From Helicobacteraceae bacterium (GTDB lineage: Bacteria; Campylobacterota; Campylobacteria; Campylobacterales; Helicobacteraceae): DNA of 5,847 nt. A program made the position numbers and the translations under genes. The notes below the pieces were generated by a model. The model had not been told where the DNA came from. It saw only the letters and a program-made list of their open reading frames with translations, and searched no databases. The stretch spans positions 1 through 5,847 of the forward strand of contig CAAGLK010000085.1 in assembly GCA_900770765.1 (NCBI GenBank). The letters are read 5' to 3'. Positions 1 through 5,466 of the stretch are shown here, piece after piece (position 1 is the stretch's first letter; each line of letters begins with the position of its first letter).

Positions 1-971
1 CCAGGGGGGTTGCCCCCCCCCCCCCCGATTTTGTGATAATTTGCGTTATTTGCAGTCTCTACAACTTCTTTAGCTTCTTGTGCTTCTTTAATTTCTAAAT
101 CCCTAAACGCCGCTTTAGATTCCACTTTATAAAGCTCACACTCGCTAAAAACAGAATCGCAAAATAGAGCGAATCTATTTTTATGCGTATTGTTATAAAC
201 ATAATCATAAATAAATTCTAGCTTCTCTTGCGGATTTTCCAAAGATTCCAACCGTTCAAAAATTAGCGTTGGATTTAGAAACTCGTCTTTATTAAAAGCG
301 TGGATTCTATCGGCAATTTTGCTTATTTCTCGCTTCTTTACCATAGCTTTATCCCACGCCTTAGAGCAGTCGCCATCCCAAAAGATATTTTGCTTAATTT
401 CTTTTGCTGGGATTCCAGCGTTTATTGTGTTTGAAAAATACTTTTTACCCACTACTACGCTTTTTAACCCCACAATTGAGCCAGAGTAAATCTCTGCTCC
501 TTTTAAAATATCCACACTCTCGCCAATCCAGCAATTATCACCTATAAAAATATTTTTACCATAATTTACTCTTTTTTTAGATTCCACATCATAGATTATA
601 TGCCAATCTGTGCTTGAAATTGTAACGGGGCAGGAGATTAGCCCACCATCGCCTAAAATAAGATTCCGCCCCTCTGTTAGAAAAATAGCTTTTGTAAAGT
701 TAGGATTCGCAAAGGCGATTTTACCTAGATAACATACGCTATTAAAATGCAATTCAATAAGAAAGTTTTGTAATATTGACGCACATAAAAATACTAAAGA
801 ATTACTATTATCAAATAAAATAGTGGAATCCACAAGCCGCACACCACTATCTAAAAACACAATATTATTCTCGCCGCTAAAAGTGATTTTAGAATTTTGC
901 AAAATATCACTTAAATTTTCATAATGATAAATTACATTTTGCCTTTCATCAATTGTTTTAAATAATTCCAT
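1..971 (-). CDS. Hexapeptide-repeat (left-handed beta-helix) acyltransferase, 3' end outside the window
   Basis: Hand translation from ATG at 971 gives about 315 uninterrupted residues before a poly-G tract, then runs off the window without a stop. Residues about 110-195 match the acetyltransferase family typified by sugar O/N-acetyltransferases. They include a TDWHIIYD segment with the likely catalytic His124, GDNCWIG at 144-150 (family form GDxxWIG), ILKGAEI with GSIVG, and the family-ending NAGIPAKEI at 184-192. Residues 1-110 resemble an irregular early beta-helix. Residues about 205-315 are a charged, probably helical C-terminal extension beyond the usual acetyltransferase length. The expected role is transfer of an acetyl or other acyl group from acyl-CoA to a sugar or sugar nucleotide in the cytoplasm; the acceptor is unknown. 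The start lies three bases after the glmS stop with a Shine-Dalgarno-like sequence inside glmS, so the two are probably co-transcribed and translationally coupled. The family call is firm, the substrate is not, and the last few residues (G-rich, base 1-26) may be unreliable. Confidence 0.82.
   Translation of the reverse strand, partial: MELFKTIDERQNVIYHYENLSDILQNSKITFSGENNIVFLDSGVRLVDSTILFDNSNSLVFLCASILQNFLIELHFNSVCYLGKIAFANPNFTKAIFLTEGRNLILGDGGLISCPVTISSTDWHIIYDVESKKRVNYGKNIFIGDNCWIGESVDILKGAEIYSGSIVGLKSVVVGKKYFSNTINAGIPAKEIKQNIFWDGDCSKAWDKAMVKKREISKIADRIHAFNKDEFLNPTLIFERLESLENPQEKLEFIYDYVYNNTHKNRFALFCDSVFSECELYKVESKAAFRDLEIKEAQEAKEVVETANNANYHKIGGGGGNPP
13..26. repeat. 14-base C homopolymer (poly-G on the coding strand of the acyltransferase gene)
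   Basis: Fourteen consecutive C bases, read as G14 in the leftward gene, encode a run of glycines from about residue 316. Just outside it lie TTG and six Gs, so bases 4-18 can fold as G6-TTG-C6. Poly-G tracts of this size are known phase-variation switches in Campylobacter and Helicobacter, but a tract this close to the window end is equally what a sequencing or assembly failure looks like. Only the tract itself is certain. Confidence 0.9.
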
Positions 972-974
972 CTC

Positions 975-2780
975 TTACTCCACCGTTACGCTTTTTGCTA
1001 GATTGCGCGGCATATCTACATCATTTCCAAGTCGCACAGCCACTTCAAGTGCAAAAAGCTGTAAAACAACCATCATCGCATAGAACTCCACCATAAAATG
1101 ATTAAAATGTGGAATCTTAATCCAATCATCGCAACCCTCATAATACTCACTACTTAAAGCACAAATCATCGCATCACGCGCGCTTAGCTCCTCGACATTA
1201 CTTTTTATTTTATCGTGTAGTAGATTCTGCGGCATTAATGCGACACAAAATAGTCCTAAATCCGCTAGTGCAATTGGCCCATGCTTCATCTCTCCGCTAG
1301 GATAGCCCTCAGCGTGTAAATAGCTAATCTCCTTTAACTTCAACGCCCCCTCTAGTGCAAGTGGATAGAAAATATCACGCCCGATAAAGAAAAAGCCATG
1401 TCCGTGTAAATAGCGGCGAGAGAGTCGCTTAATGTGTTCGTGCGTTTTTTTATCCACTTTCGTAGCCTTAGCGGATTCTAGCATTAAAGCAGCTTGTTTT
1501 TGTAGCTCCTCTTTAGTTGCGATTCCGCTATTTTGTGCGGCAAAATTAGCCAAAATCCACAAAATCATAACTTGAGTCGCAAACGCCTTCGTGCTAGCCA
1601 CGCCCTTTTCAATCCCAGCACGCGTAAGCAGCGAAAAGTCCGCTTCCCTAACAATTGAGCTATTATCTACATTACAGATTCCAAGCGTCCTTAGCCCAGC
1701 CTTTTTAGCGAGTTTCAAGGCTTCAAGCGTATCGGCGGTCTCGCCACTTTGTGATATTACGATAAATAGCTCACTTTTGTGTAAAATCGGCTCTTTATAG
1801 CGGAATTCACTAGCGATTTCTACCTTACATTTAATTTTTGCAACCCTCTCTAAAAGATAGCTTCCAGCAAGGGCGGCGTGATAGCTAGTCCCACACGCAC
1901 ATAAAGTAATGCTAGAAATATCACTAAAATTTAAGGATTCCAACTCCTCTAAAGCAAAGCCACCATCGCTAACTCGCCCCATCATAGTTTCTAATAAAAC
2001 CTTATGCTGCTCATAAATTTCCTTTTCCATAAAGAAGGTAAAGCCATCTTTTTGTGCGGATAATTTATCGCCGCTTAGTGGCTTTATATTTTTAAGATTC
2101 CTAAACTCGCCTAGTTTAATGCAGCCTACCTCGCCATCTTCAAGGTAGCTTACTTCACTTGCAAGCCCTAAAAGCGGCGCATCACTAGAGGCAAAGAATA
2201 TTTCGCTATCAGCCCCATTAGAATCCGCACTTCGCCCGATAATTAGCGGTGAGCCATTTTTAGCATAAAAAATAGTTTCAGGCGCTTTTTTAGTAATTAG
2301 CAATATCGCATAAGCACCCTTAAGGCGACTCACACACTCACTAAAGGCTAAAAACGGGTCAGCTTGCGTCTTTAAAATAGATTCAAATAAATGCACGATA
2401 ACTTCAGTATCAGTTTGCGAGTAAAAAACGCAACCATCTTTTTGTAAGGATTCTTTAAGGCTTTGATAATTTTCAATGATTCCATTATGCACGACATTAC
2501 TAAAATGCCCTATGTGTGGATGGGCATTAACTTCCGTAGGCTTCCCGTGCGTAGCCCAGCGCGTATGACCGATTCCAAGTCCAAAGCCGCTAGTGTGGAA
2601 TCCCTCGCATTTTCGCTCTAAGTTTATAATCTTCCCCACCGCCTTAAAAGTATGCAACTCACCATTTTCTAAAATTGAGATTCCAGCAGAATCATAGCCT
2701 CTATATTCAAGCTCTTTTAAACCATTTAATAAAAGCGATTTTTTCTCATCATTTCCTATATAACCTACGATTCCACACAT
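975..2780 (-). CDS. glmS: Glutamine--fructose-6-phosphate aminotransferase (isomerizing), complete
   Basis: A cytoplasmic enzyme converting fructose-6-phosphate and glutamine to glucosamine-6-phosphate, the first step toward UDP-GlcNAc for peptidoglycan, LPS and glycans. The 601 residues fit the family. The N-terminal glutaminase domain begins MCGIVGYIG, with Cys2 as nucleophile after Met removal, then GHTRWATHG (71-79, Arg74 and Trp75), HNG (98-100) and Asp124. Two SIS sugar-isomerase domains follow, with CGTSY (296-300), SQSGETADT (343-351), STKAF (396-400), Glu477/Lys481/Glu484, His500 and a C-terminal PRNLAKSVTVE with Lys596. Using Cys1-based numbering for E. coli, these correspond to Glu481, Lys485, Glu488, His504 and Lys603. 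The start is fixed because Cys must be residue 2, and AAAGGA sits five bases upstream. It heads a leftward unit with the acyltransferase three bases downstream. No residue is missing, so this is the housekeeping enzyme rather than a truncated glycan-locus paralogue. Confidence 0.98.
   Translation of the reverse strand: MCGIVGYIGNDEKKSLLLNGLKELEYRGYDSAGISILENGELHTFKAVGKIINLERKCEGFHTSGFGLGIGHTRWATHGKPTEVNAHPHIGHFSNVVHNGIIENYQSLKESLQKDGCVFYSQTDTEVIVHLFESILKTQADPFLAFSECVSRLKGAYAILLITKKAPETIFYAKNGSPLIIGRSADSNGADSEIFFASSDAPLLGLASEVSYLEDGEVGCIKLGEFRNLKNIKPLSGDKLSAQKDGFTFFMEKEIYEQHKVLLETMMGRVSDGGFALEELESLNFSDISSITLCACGTSYHAALAGSYLLERVAKIKCKVEIASEFRYKEPILHKSELFIVISQSGETADTLEALKLAKKAGLRTLGICNVDNSSIVREADFSLLTRAGIEKGVASTKAFATQVMILWILANFAAQNSGIATKEELQKQAALMLESAKATKVDKKTHEHIKRLSRRYLHGHGFFFIGRDIFYPLALEGALKLKEISYLHAEGYPSGEMKHGPIALADLGLFCVALMPQNLLHDKIKSNVEELSARDAMICALSSEYYEGCDDWIKIPHFNHFMVEFYAMMVVLQLFALEVAVRLGNDVDMPRNLAKSVTVE
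978..984 (-). promoter_or_regulatory. Ribosome binding site of the acyltransferase gene, inside the glmS 3' end
   Basis: On the minus strand GGTGGAG lies in the last codons of glmS, six bases before the ATG at 971. It supports that start and coupled translation with glmS. Confidence 0.6.
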
Positions 2781-2785
2781 TTTGT

Positions 2786-2791
2786 TCCTTT
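2786..2791 (-). promoter_or_regulatory. glmS ribosome binding site
   Basis: AAAGGA on the minus strand, five bases before the glmS ATG at 2780. It agrees with the Met-Cys start required for the catalytic N-terminal cysteine. Confidence 0.8.
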
Positions 2792-2802
2792 AAACATAGT
2801 AT

Positions 2803-2830
2803 TTATATTGACAATCAAACTGCAAAGCAA
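2803..2830 (-). promoter_or_regulatory. Candidate glmS promoter
   Basis: On the minus strand TTGCTT (2830-2825) is followed after 16 bases by TATAAA (2808-2803), which would start transcription near 2795 and leave a leader of only about 15 bases. If this is right, the -35 box lies in the outer arm of the large inverted repeat and that repeat is upstream of the promoter rather than in the mRNA. Several other A/T-rich hexamers are possible, so this is a weak assignment. Confidence 0.35.
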
Positions 2831-2942
2831 TCTTGCTTTATATTTTGCACAATCCCTTAAAAAGTATTTCGGTCATTACCAATTAGGTAACTCCCTTATA
2901 CTTTTTAAACGATTGCACAAACTATTTTGCAATATTGCTTTG
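2823..2942. repeat. Large imperfect inverted repeat in the glmS-galE spacer
   Basis: The arms are 2823-2867 and 2898-2942, 45 nt each. The inner 11 bp are perfect (TTAAAAAGTAT against ATACTTTTTAA) and the outer 32 bp match at about 25 positions when paired base by base without gaps. The outermost CAAAGCAAT pairs with ATTGCTTTG. The 30-nt loop (2868-2897) contains a further perfect inverted repeat. The left arm also contains its own hairpin, AAAGCAA-TC-TTGCTTT (2824-2839). It could be a cruciform or operator DNA element, a rod-shaped non-coding RNA, a bidirectional terminator or insulator, or a small non-autonomous mobile element. No flanking target duplication is visible. The structure is seen directly; the function is unknown. 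Confidence 0.8.
2876..2890. promoter_or_regulatory. Small palindrome in the loop of the large inverted repeat, possible operator
   Basis: TTACC-AATTA-GGTAA is a perfect 5-bp dyad around a 5-bp spacer, located in the loop between the two 45-nt arms. It has the size and symmetry of a dimeric regulator site, but I cannot match it to a named regulator. Confidence 0.3.
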
Positions 2943-2972
2943 ATGCTATTTAACCTTTTAGCCTTGTAGCAT
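2943..2972. repeat. Second inverted repeat in the glmS-galE spacer
   Basis: ATGCTA (2943-2948) and TAGCAT (2967-2972) are perfectly complementary around an 18-nt loop and abut the right end of the large inverted repeat. A 6-bp match across 18 nt can occur by chance in such sequence; no U-tract makes it a terminator. Confidence 0.35.
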
Positions 2973-3045
2973 TTTACCTCTTGTTGTTACTTATTGTCGC
3001 ATAAAAATTTTTCTTAAGTTTTACATAAAATTCGTAAATAAAAGG

Positions 3046-3051
3046 TAAAAT
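3046..3051 (+). promoter_or_regulatory. Candidate galE promoter -10 box
   Basis: TAAAAT followed by ACGC, 24 bases before the galE ATG, preceded by A/T-rich sequence from 3001. A TTTACA (3020-3025) stands 20 bases upstream, too far for a standard -35 box. Campylobacterota sigma-70 promoters often lack a -35 hexamer and rely on a TATAAT-like -10 with T-rich upstream DNA, which fits here. Confidence 0.45.
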
Positions 3052-3064
3052 ACGCATTTTTTAC

Positions 3065-3070
3065 AAAGGA
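3065..3070 (+). promoter_or_regulatory. galE ribosome binding site
   Basis: AAAGGA five bases before the ATG at 3076, which supports that start; it precedes the Rossmann-fold glycine motif by the usual few residues. Confidence 0.75.
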
Positions 3071-3075
3071 TTCTT

Positions 3076-4092
3076 ATGCAAACTTATTTTTTTACAGGTG
3101 CTGGCGGCTATATCGGCTCTCATACTGCTTATTATTTTTTAAAAAATAGCGATTGTAAAATTGTGATTTTTGATAATTTATCTACAGGATTTTTAGATAA
3201 TGTGGAGTTTTTAAAGCAGAGTTTCCCTAATAGAGTGGAGTTTATAAAAGGCGATTTAGGCGATATTGAAGTGCTAAAAAAGGCGTTTTCTAGCTTTAAA
3301 ATTAATGCTATTGTGCATTTTGCAGCCTCTTTAATAGTGCAAGAATCCGTGCTTAATCCTTTGAAATATTTTAAAAATAATGTAGCAAATACGACAAATC
3401 TTTTAGAAATTTCACAAGATTTTAATATAAATACCTTTCTTTTTAGCTCCACAGCAGCAGTTTATGGAGAGCCTAGAGTTGAAAAAGGTGCGAAAATCCT
3501 AGAATCTACACCGACAAATCCCATAAATCCTTATGGCACTTCAAAGCTAATGATAGAGCAAATTTTAAAAGCACTAGAAGTGGCGAATCCTAACTTTAAA
3601 AGCGTGATTTTGCGCTATTTTAATGTAGCAGGAGCGCTAATGGATAAGCAAGGCGCATTAGGACAGAGGGTAAAAAATGCTACGCATTTAATTAAAGTTG
3701 CTTGTGAATGTGCGGTGGGTAAAAGAGAAGGGATGCAAATTTATGGTGATAATTACGCCACAAGCGATGGGACTTGCATTAGAGATTATATCCATGTAGA
3801 TGATTTAGCAAGTGCGCATTTTTACGCATTGCAATCTTTGCAAAAAGATGGAATCTCACAAGTTTATAATGTAGGCTATGGGAGTGGCTTTAGCGTAAAA
3901 GAAGTTATTGAGTGTGTTAAAAAGGTAAGTGGAGTGGATTTTAAAGTAGAAATTGCAAATAGGCGAGAGGGCGACCCAGCACAGCTTGTAAGCTATAATG
4001 CTAAGATTCTAACGACAGGTTGGAATCCTAAATTTAATAATTTAGAAACAATTTGTAAAAGTGCGTATTTATGGGAAGAAAGATTAAAATAA
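3076..4092 (+). CDS. galE: UDP-glucose 4-epimerase (possibly also acting on UDP-GlcNAc)
   Basis: A cytoplasmic short-chain dehydrogenase/reductase-type epimerase interconverting UDP-glucose and UDP-galactose with bound NAD, feeding LPS and other surface glycans. At 338 residues it is full length. Visible motifs are GAGGYIGSH (8-16), DNLSTG (33-38), HFAA (81-84), SSTAAVYGEP (124-133, with Thr126 at the E. coli Ser124 position), catalytic Tyr153 and Lys157 in NPYGTSK, RYFNVAGA (180-187), DGTCIRDYIHVDDLA (231-245), YNVGYGSGFSV (264-274) and RREGDPAQLVS (296-306). The pocket residue that is Tyr299 in E. coli GalE is not tyrosine here (Gln303 or Leu304 by hand alignment). A smaller residue there is associated with acceptance of N-acetylated sugars, as in Campylobacter Gne, so bifunctionality is plausible but unproven. 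Its 3' end overlaps pldA by 22 bp, suggesting one transcript. Confidence 0.95.
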   Translation: MQTYFFTGAGGYIGSHTAYYFLKNSDCKIVIFDNLSTGFLDNVEFLKQSFPNRVEFIKGDLGDIEVLKKAFSSFKINAIVHFAASLIVQESVLNPLKYFKNNVANTTNLLEISQDFNINTFLFSSTAAVYGEPRVEKGAKILESTPTNPINPYGTSKLMIEQILKALEVANPNFKSVILRYFNVAGALMDKQGALGQRVKNATHLIKVACECAVGKREGMQIYGDNYATSDGTCIRDYIHVDDLASAHFYALQSLQKDGISQVYNVGYGSGFSVKEVIECVKKVSGVDFKVEIANRREGDPAQLVSYNAKILTTGWNPKFNNLETICKSAYLWEERLK

Positions 4093-5207
4093 TTTTAGGA
4101 TTCTTAGCTTTTTTGCTTTTAAATATTTTGAGCGCACAAGAGCTTTCAAGCAAAGATGAGCAAGAGCTAGTTAAAGAGAGAATTTATAAAACGCTAGATT
4201 TTTTGCCAGATGAAAAGGGCAAATTTCTAGTTTTAGACGAAAAAATGCAGATTCAAAAAATAATTAGCGTTAAAAAAGGGCAAAAAACGCTAGAGCTAAA
4301 TTTAGAGGATTCTAGCAATTTTTATATAACTTTTATAGAAAAAGAAAAGGTGGATTCTAGCAAGTCGCAAGAAGCGTCAAAAATAGTGGCGGATTCTAAA
4401 GAAGCACAAAAAGAGTTACAAGATGGAATCCTAAGCGCAGAAGTTAGGGAAAAAGATATTAGCAAATATGAAGCAAGATATGAGAGAAACCGCATTTTTG
4501 GGAAGTTTCTAGGCTTTGAACCTTATAAATATAATTACATTTTACCAGCAATTGTTAGCGCAAATAGAGAGAATGGACACGCAAAAAAGGTGGAATCTAA
4601 ATTTCAAATTAGCTTAAAAAAGCTATTGTATGAGGATTTATTTTTTAGAGATTTAGACTTTTATTTTGCCTATACGCAACAGAGCTTTTGGCAAGTGTAT
4701 GATAGTGCGAATTCTAGACCTTTTAGAGAGAGTAATTACGAGCCTGAGCTATTTTTAAGCTACTCACTTGATAAATATCCACTATTTTTTAATAGGGTAA
4801 ATTTTGGCTTTAATCATCAAAGCAATGGAGGTGATTTAAGCAAATCTCGTAGCTGGAATCGGCTTTTTATAGAGGGCGTTTATGGGTATGAAAATTTCGC
4901 TTTTGCACTTAGGGCGTGGCATAGGCTTAAAGAATCACCAGAAAAAGATGATAACCCAGATATTTTAGATTATCTAGGCTATGGGGAGCTAAATGTGGCG
5001 TATTTGCTAGATAAGCATTTATTTAGTGCTACTTTAAGGAATAATTTAAAAAGTGATAATCGTGGGGCGATTACGCTTGATTATTCTTACCCGATTTTTG
5101 AAAGCGTTTATTTACATTTGCAGTATTTTAATGGATATGGCGAGAGTTTGATTGACTATAATCGTGCAATTGAGAGAGTTGGCGTTGGAGTGTCGTTTAA
5201 TAGATAA
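4071..5207 (+). CDS. pldA: Outer-membrane phospholipase A (OMPLA)
   Basis: A calcium-dependent phospholipase A1/A2 of the outer membrane, a 12-stranded beta-barrel active as a dimer, which clears misplaced phospholipid and affects acid tolerance and membrane composition in Helicobacter. The 378 residues begin with a signal peptide (basic MGRKIK, hydrophobic to about 20, likely cut after SA at 22). A Lys/Glu-rich periplasmic segment (about 23-138) follows that the shorter E. coli protein lacks. The barrel carries the family signatures: YTQQSFWQVYDSANSRPFRE (201-220), NHQSNG (248-253) with His249 and Ser251, SRSWNR (259-264) with Asn263, and NGYGESLIDYN (354-364). The His/Ser/Asn spacing equals E. 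coli His142/Ser144/Asn156. The start overlaps galE by 22 bp in another frame with no strong Shine-Dalgarno, so translation is probably coupled. The ATG at 4071 is favoured because it gives a complete signal peptide. Confidence 0.96.
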   Translation: MGRKIKIILGFLAFLLLNILSAQELSSKDEQELVKERIYKTLDFLPDEKGKFLVLDEKMQIQKIISVKKGQKTLELNLEDSSNFYITFIEKEKVDSSKSQEASKIVADSKEAQKELQDGILSAEVREKDISKYEARYERNRIFGKFLGFEPYKYNYILPAIVSANRENGHAKKVESKFQISLKKLLYEDLFFRDLDFYFAYTQQSFWQVYDSANSRPFRESNYEPELFLSYSLDKYPLFFNRVNFGFNHQSNGGDLSKSRSWNRLFIEGVYGYENFAFALRAWHRLKESPEKDDNPDILDYLGYGELNVAYLLDKHLFSATLRNNLKSDNRGAITLDYSYPIFESVYLHLQYFNGYGESLIDYNRAIERVGVGVSFNR

Positions 5208-5242
5208 TTTTGATTTTTAAGGTAGTTTTTATTACTTTAAGC

Positions 5243-5248
5243 TATAAT
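5243..5248 (+). promoter_or_regulatory. tRNA-Ser promoter -10 box
   Basis: A consensus TATAAT stands 16 bases before the tRNA 5' end, after a T-rich stretch (5208-5240) with no clear -35. The spacing would give a short 5' leader removed by RNase P. It implies the tRNA has its own promoter rather than depending on the galE-pldA transcript. Confidence 0.65.
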
Positions 5249-5264
5249 TCCGCTTCTATTTTAA

Positions 5265-5355
5265 GGACAGATGGGTGAGTTGGCTGAAACCACATCCCTG
5301 CTAAGGATGCGTAGTCGCAAGATTACCGAGAGTTCGAATCTCTCTCTGTCCGCCA
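5265..5355 (+). tRNA. tRNA-Ser (anticodon GCU) with encoded CCA
   Basis: The acceptor stem GGACAGA (5265-5271) pairs perfectly with TCTGTCC (5345-5351), followed by discriminator G and encoded CCA (5353-5355). The anticodon stem CATCC/GGATG encloses loop CTGCTAA, with anticodon GCT at 5300-5302 reading AGC and AGU serine codons. A long variable arm (GTAGTC/GATTAC with one G-U pair) marks a class II tRNA, and the T arm is GAGAG-TTCGAAT-CTCTC. All parts are intact. No obvious rho-independent terminator follows. The tRNA separates the housekeeping genes from the poly-G gene, a position where accessory DNA often inserts, although no attachment repeat is visible in this window. Confidence 0.97.
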
Positions 5356-5409
5356 CTATCTATATTAACTCAAATCCATATTTTTTATATTAGTAATAAA
5401 TTAAGTTTT

Positions 5410-5415
5410 TATAAT
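5410..5415 (+). promoter_or_regulatory. Candidate promoter -10 box for the right-end gene
   Basis: TATAAT followed by AAGGA within the very A/T-rich 5356-5440 stretch, 51 bases before the ATG at 5467. A second -10-like TATAGT lies at 5425-5430. No convincing -35. Either would make the gene independent of the tRNA promoter. Confidence 0.45.
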
Positions 5416-5455
5416 AAGGATTTATATAGTATTGTATTGATGACAAACATAACTA

Positions 5456-5461
5456 AAGGAG
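5456..5461 (+). promoter_or_regulatory. Ribosome binding site deciding the start of the right-end gene
   Basis: AAGGAG five bases before ATG 5467. An in-frame ATG at 5440 would add nine residues but has no Shine-Dalgarno at the right distance, so 5467 is preferred. Confidence 0.75.
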
Positions 5462-5466
5462 AGAAA

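Noticed and set aside
1591..1800. 69-residue open frame on the plus strand
   Set aside because: It lies entirely inside glmS on the opposite strand, with no family resemblance and no ribosome binding site; an antisense shadow.
2675..2860. 61-residue open frame on the plus strand across the glmS start and spacer
   Set aside because: It covers the glmS N-terminus and part of the inverted repeat, has no recognisable motif and no ribosome binding site, and its composition follows the A/T-rich spacer.
2823..2942. 6S RNA gene
   Set aside because: The rod shape is suggestive, but it is about 120 nt rather than about 180, I could not recognise the central bubble or conserved strands, and no clear promoter or terminator frames it.
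2781..3000. glmS ribozyme or known riboswitch in the glmS leader
   Set aside because: The inverted repeat is a simple long rod, I see none of the ribozyme's conserved core, and the likely promoter lies downstream of the structure.
3132..3452. 106-residue open frame on the minus strand
   Set aside because: It is antisense to the well-supported N-terminal half of galE, and its sequence is a low-complexity shadow.
5215..5239. Rho-independent terminator between pldA and tRNA-Ser
   Set aside because: TTAAGGTA and TACTTTAA can pair with one G-U, but the stem has almost no G-C pairs and is not followed by a clean U-run.
5265..5466. Integration (att) site at the tRNA-Ser 3' end
   Set aside because: No repeat of the tRNA 3' end and no integrase gene are visible in the window, so the idea has only positional support.
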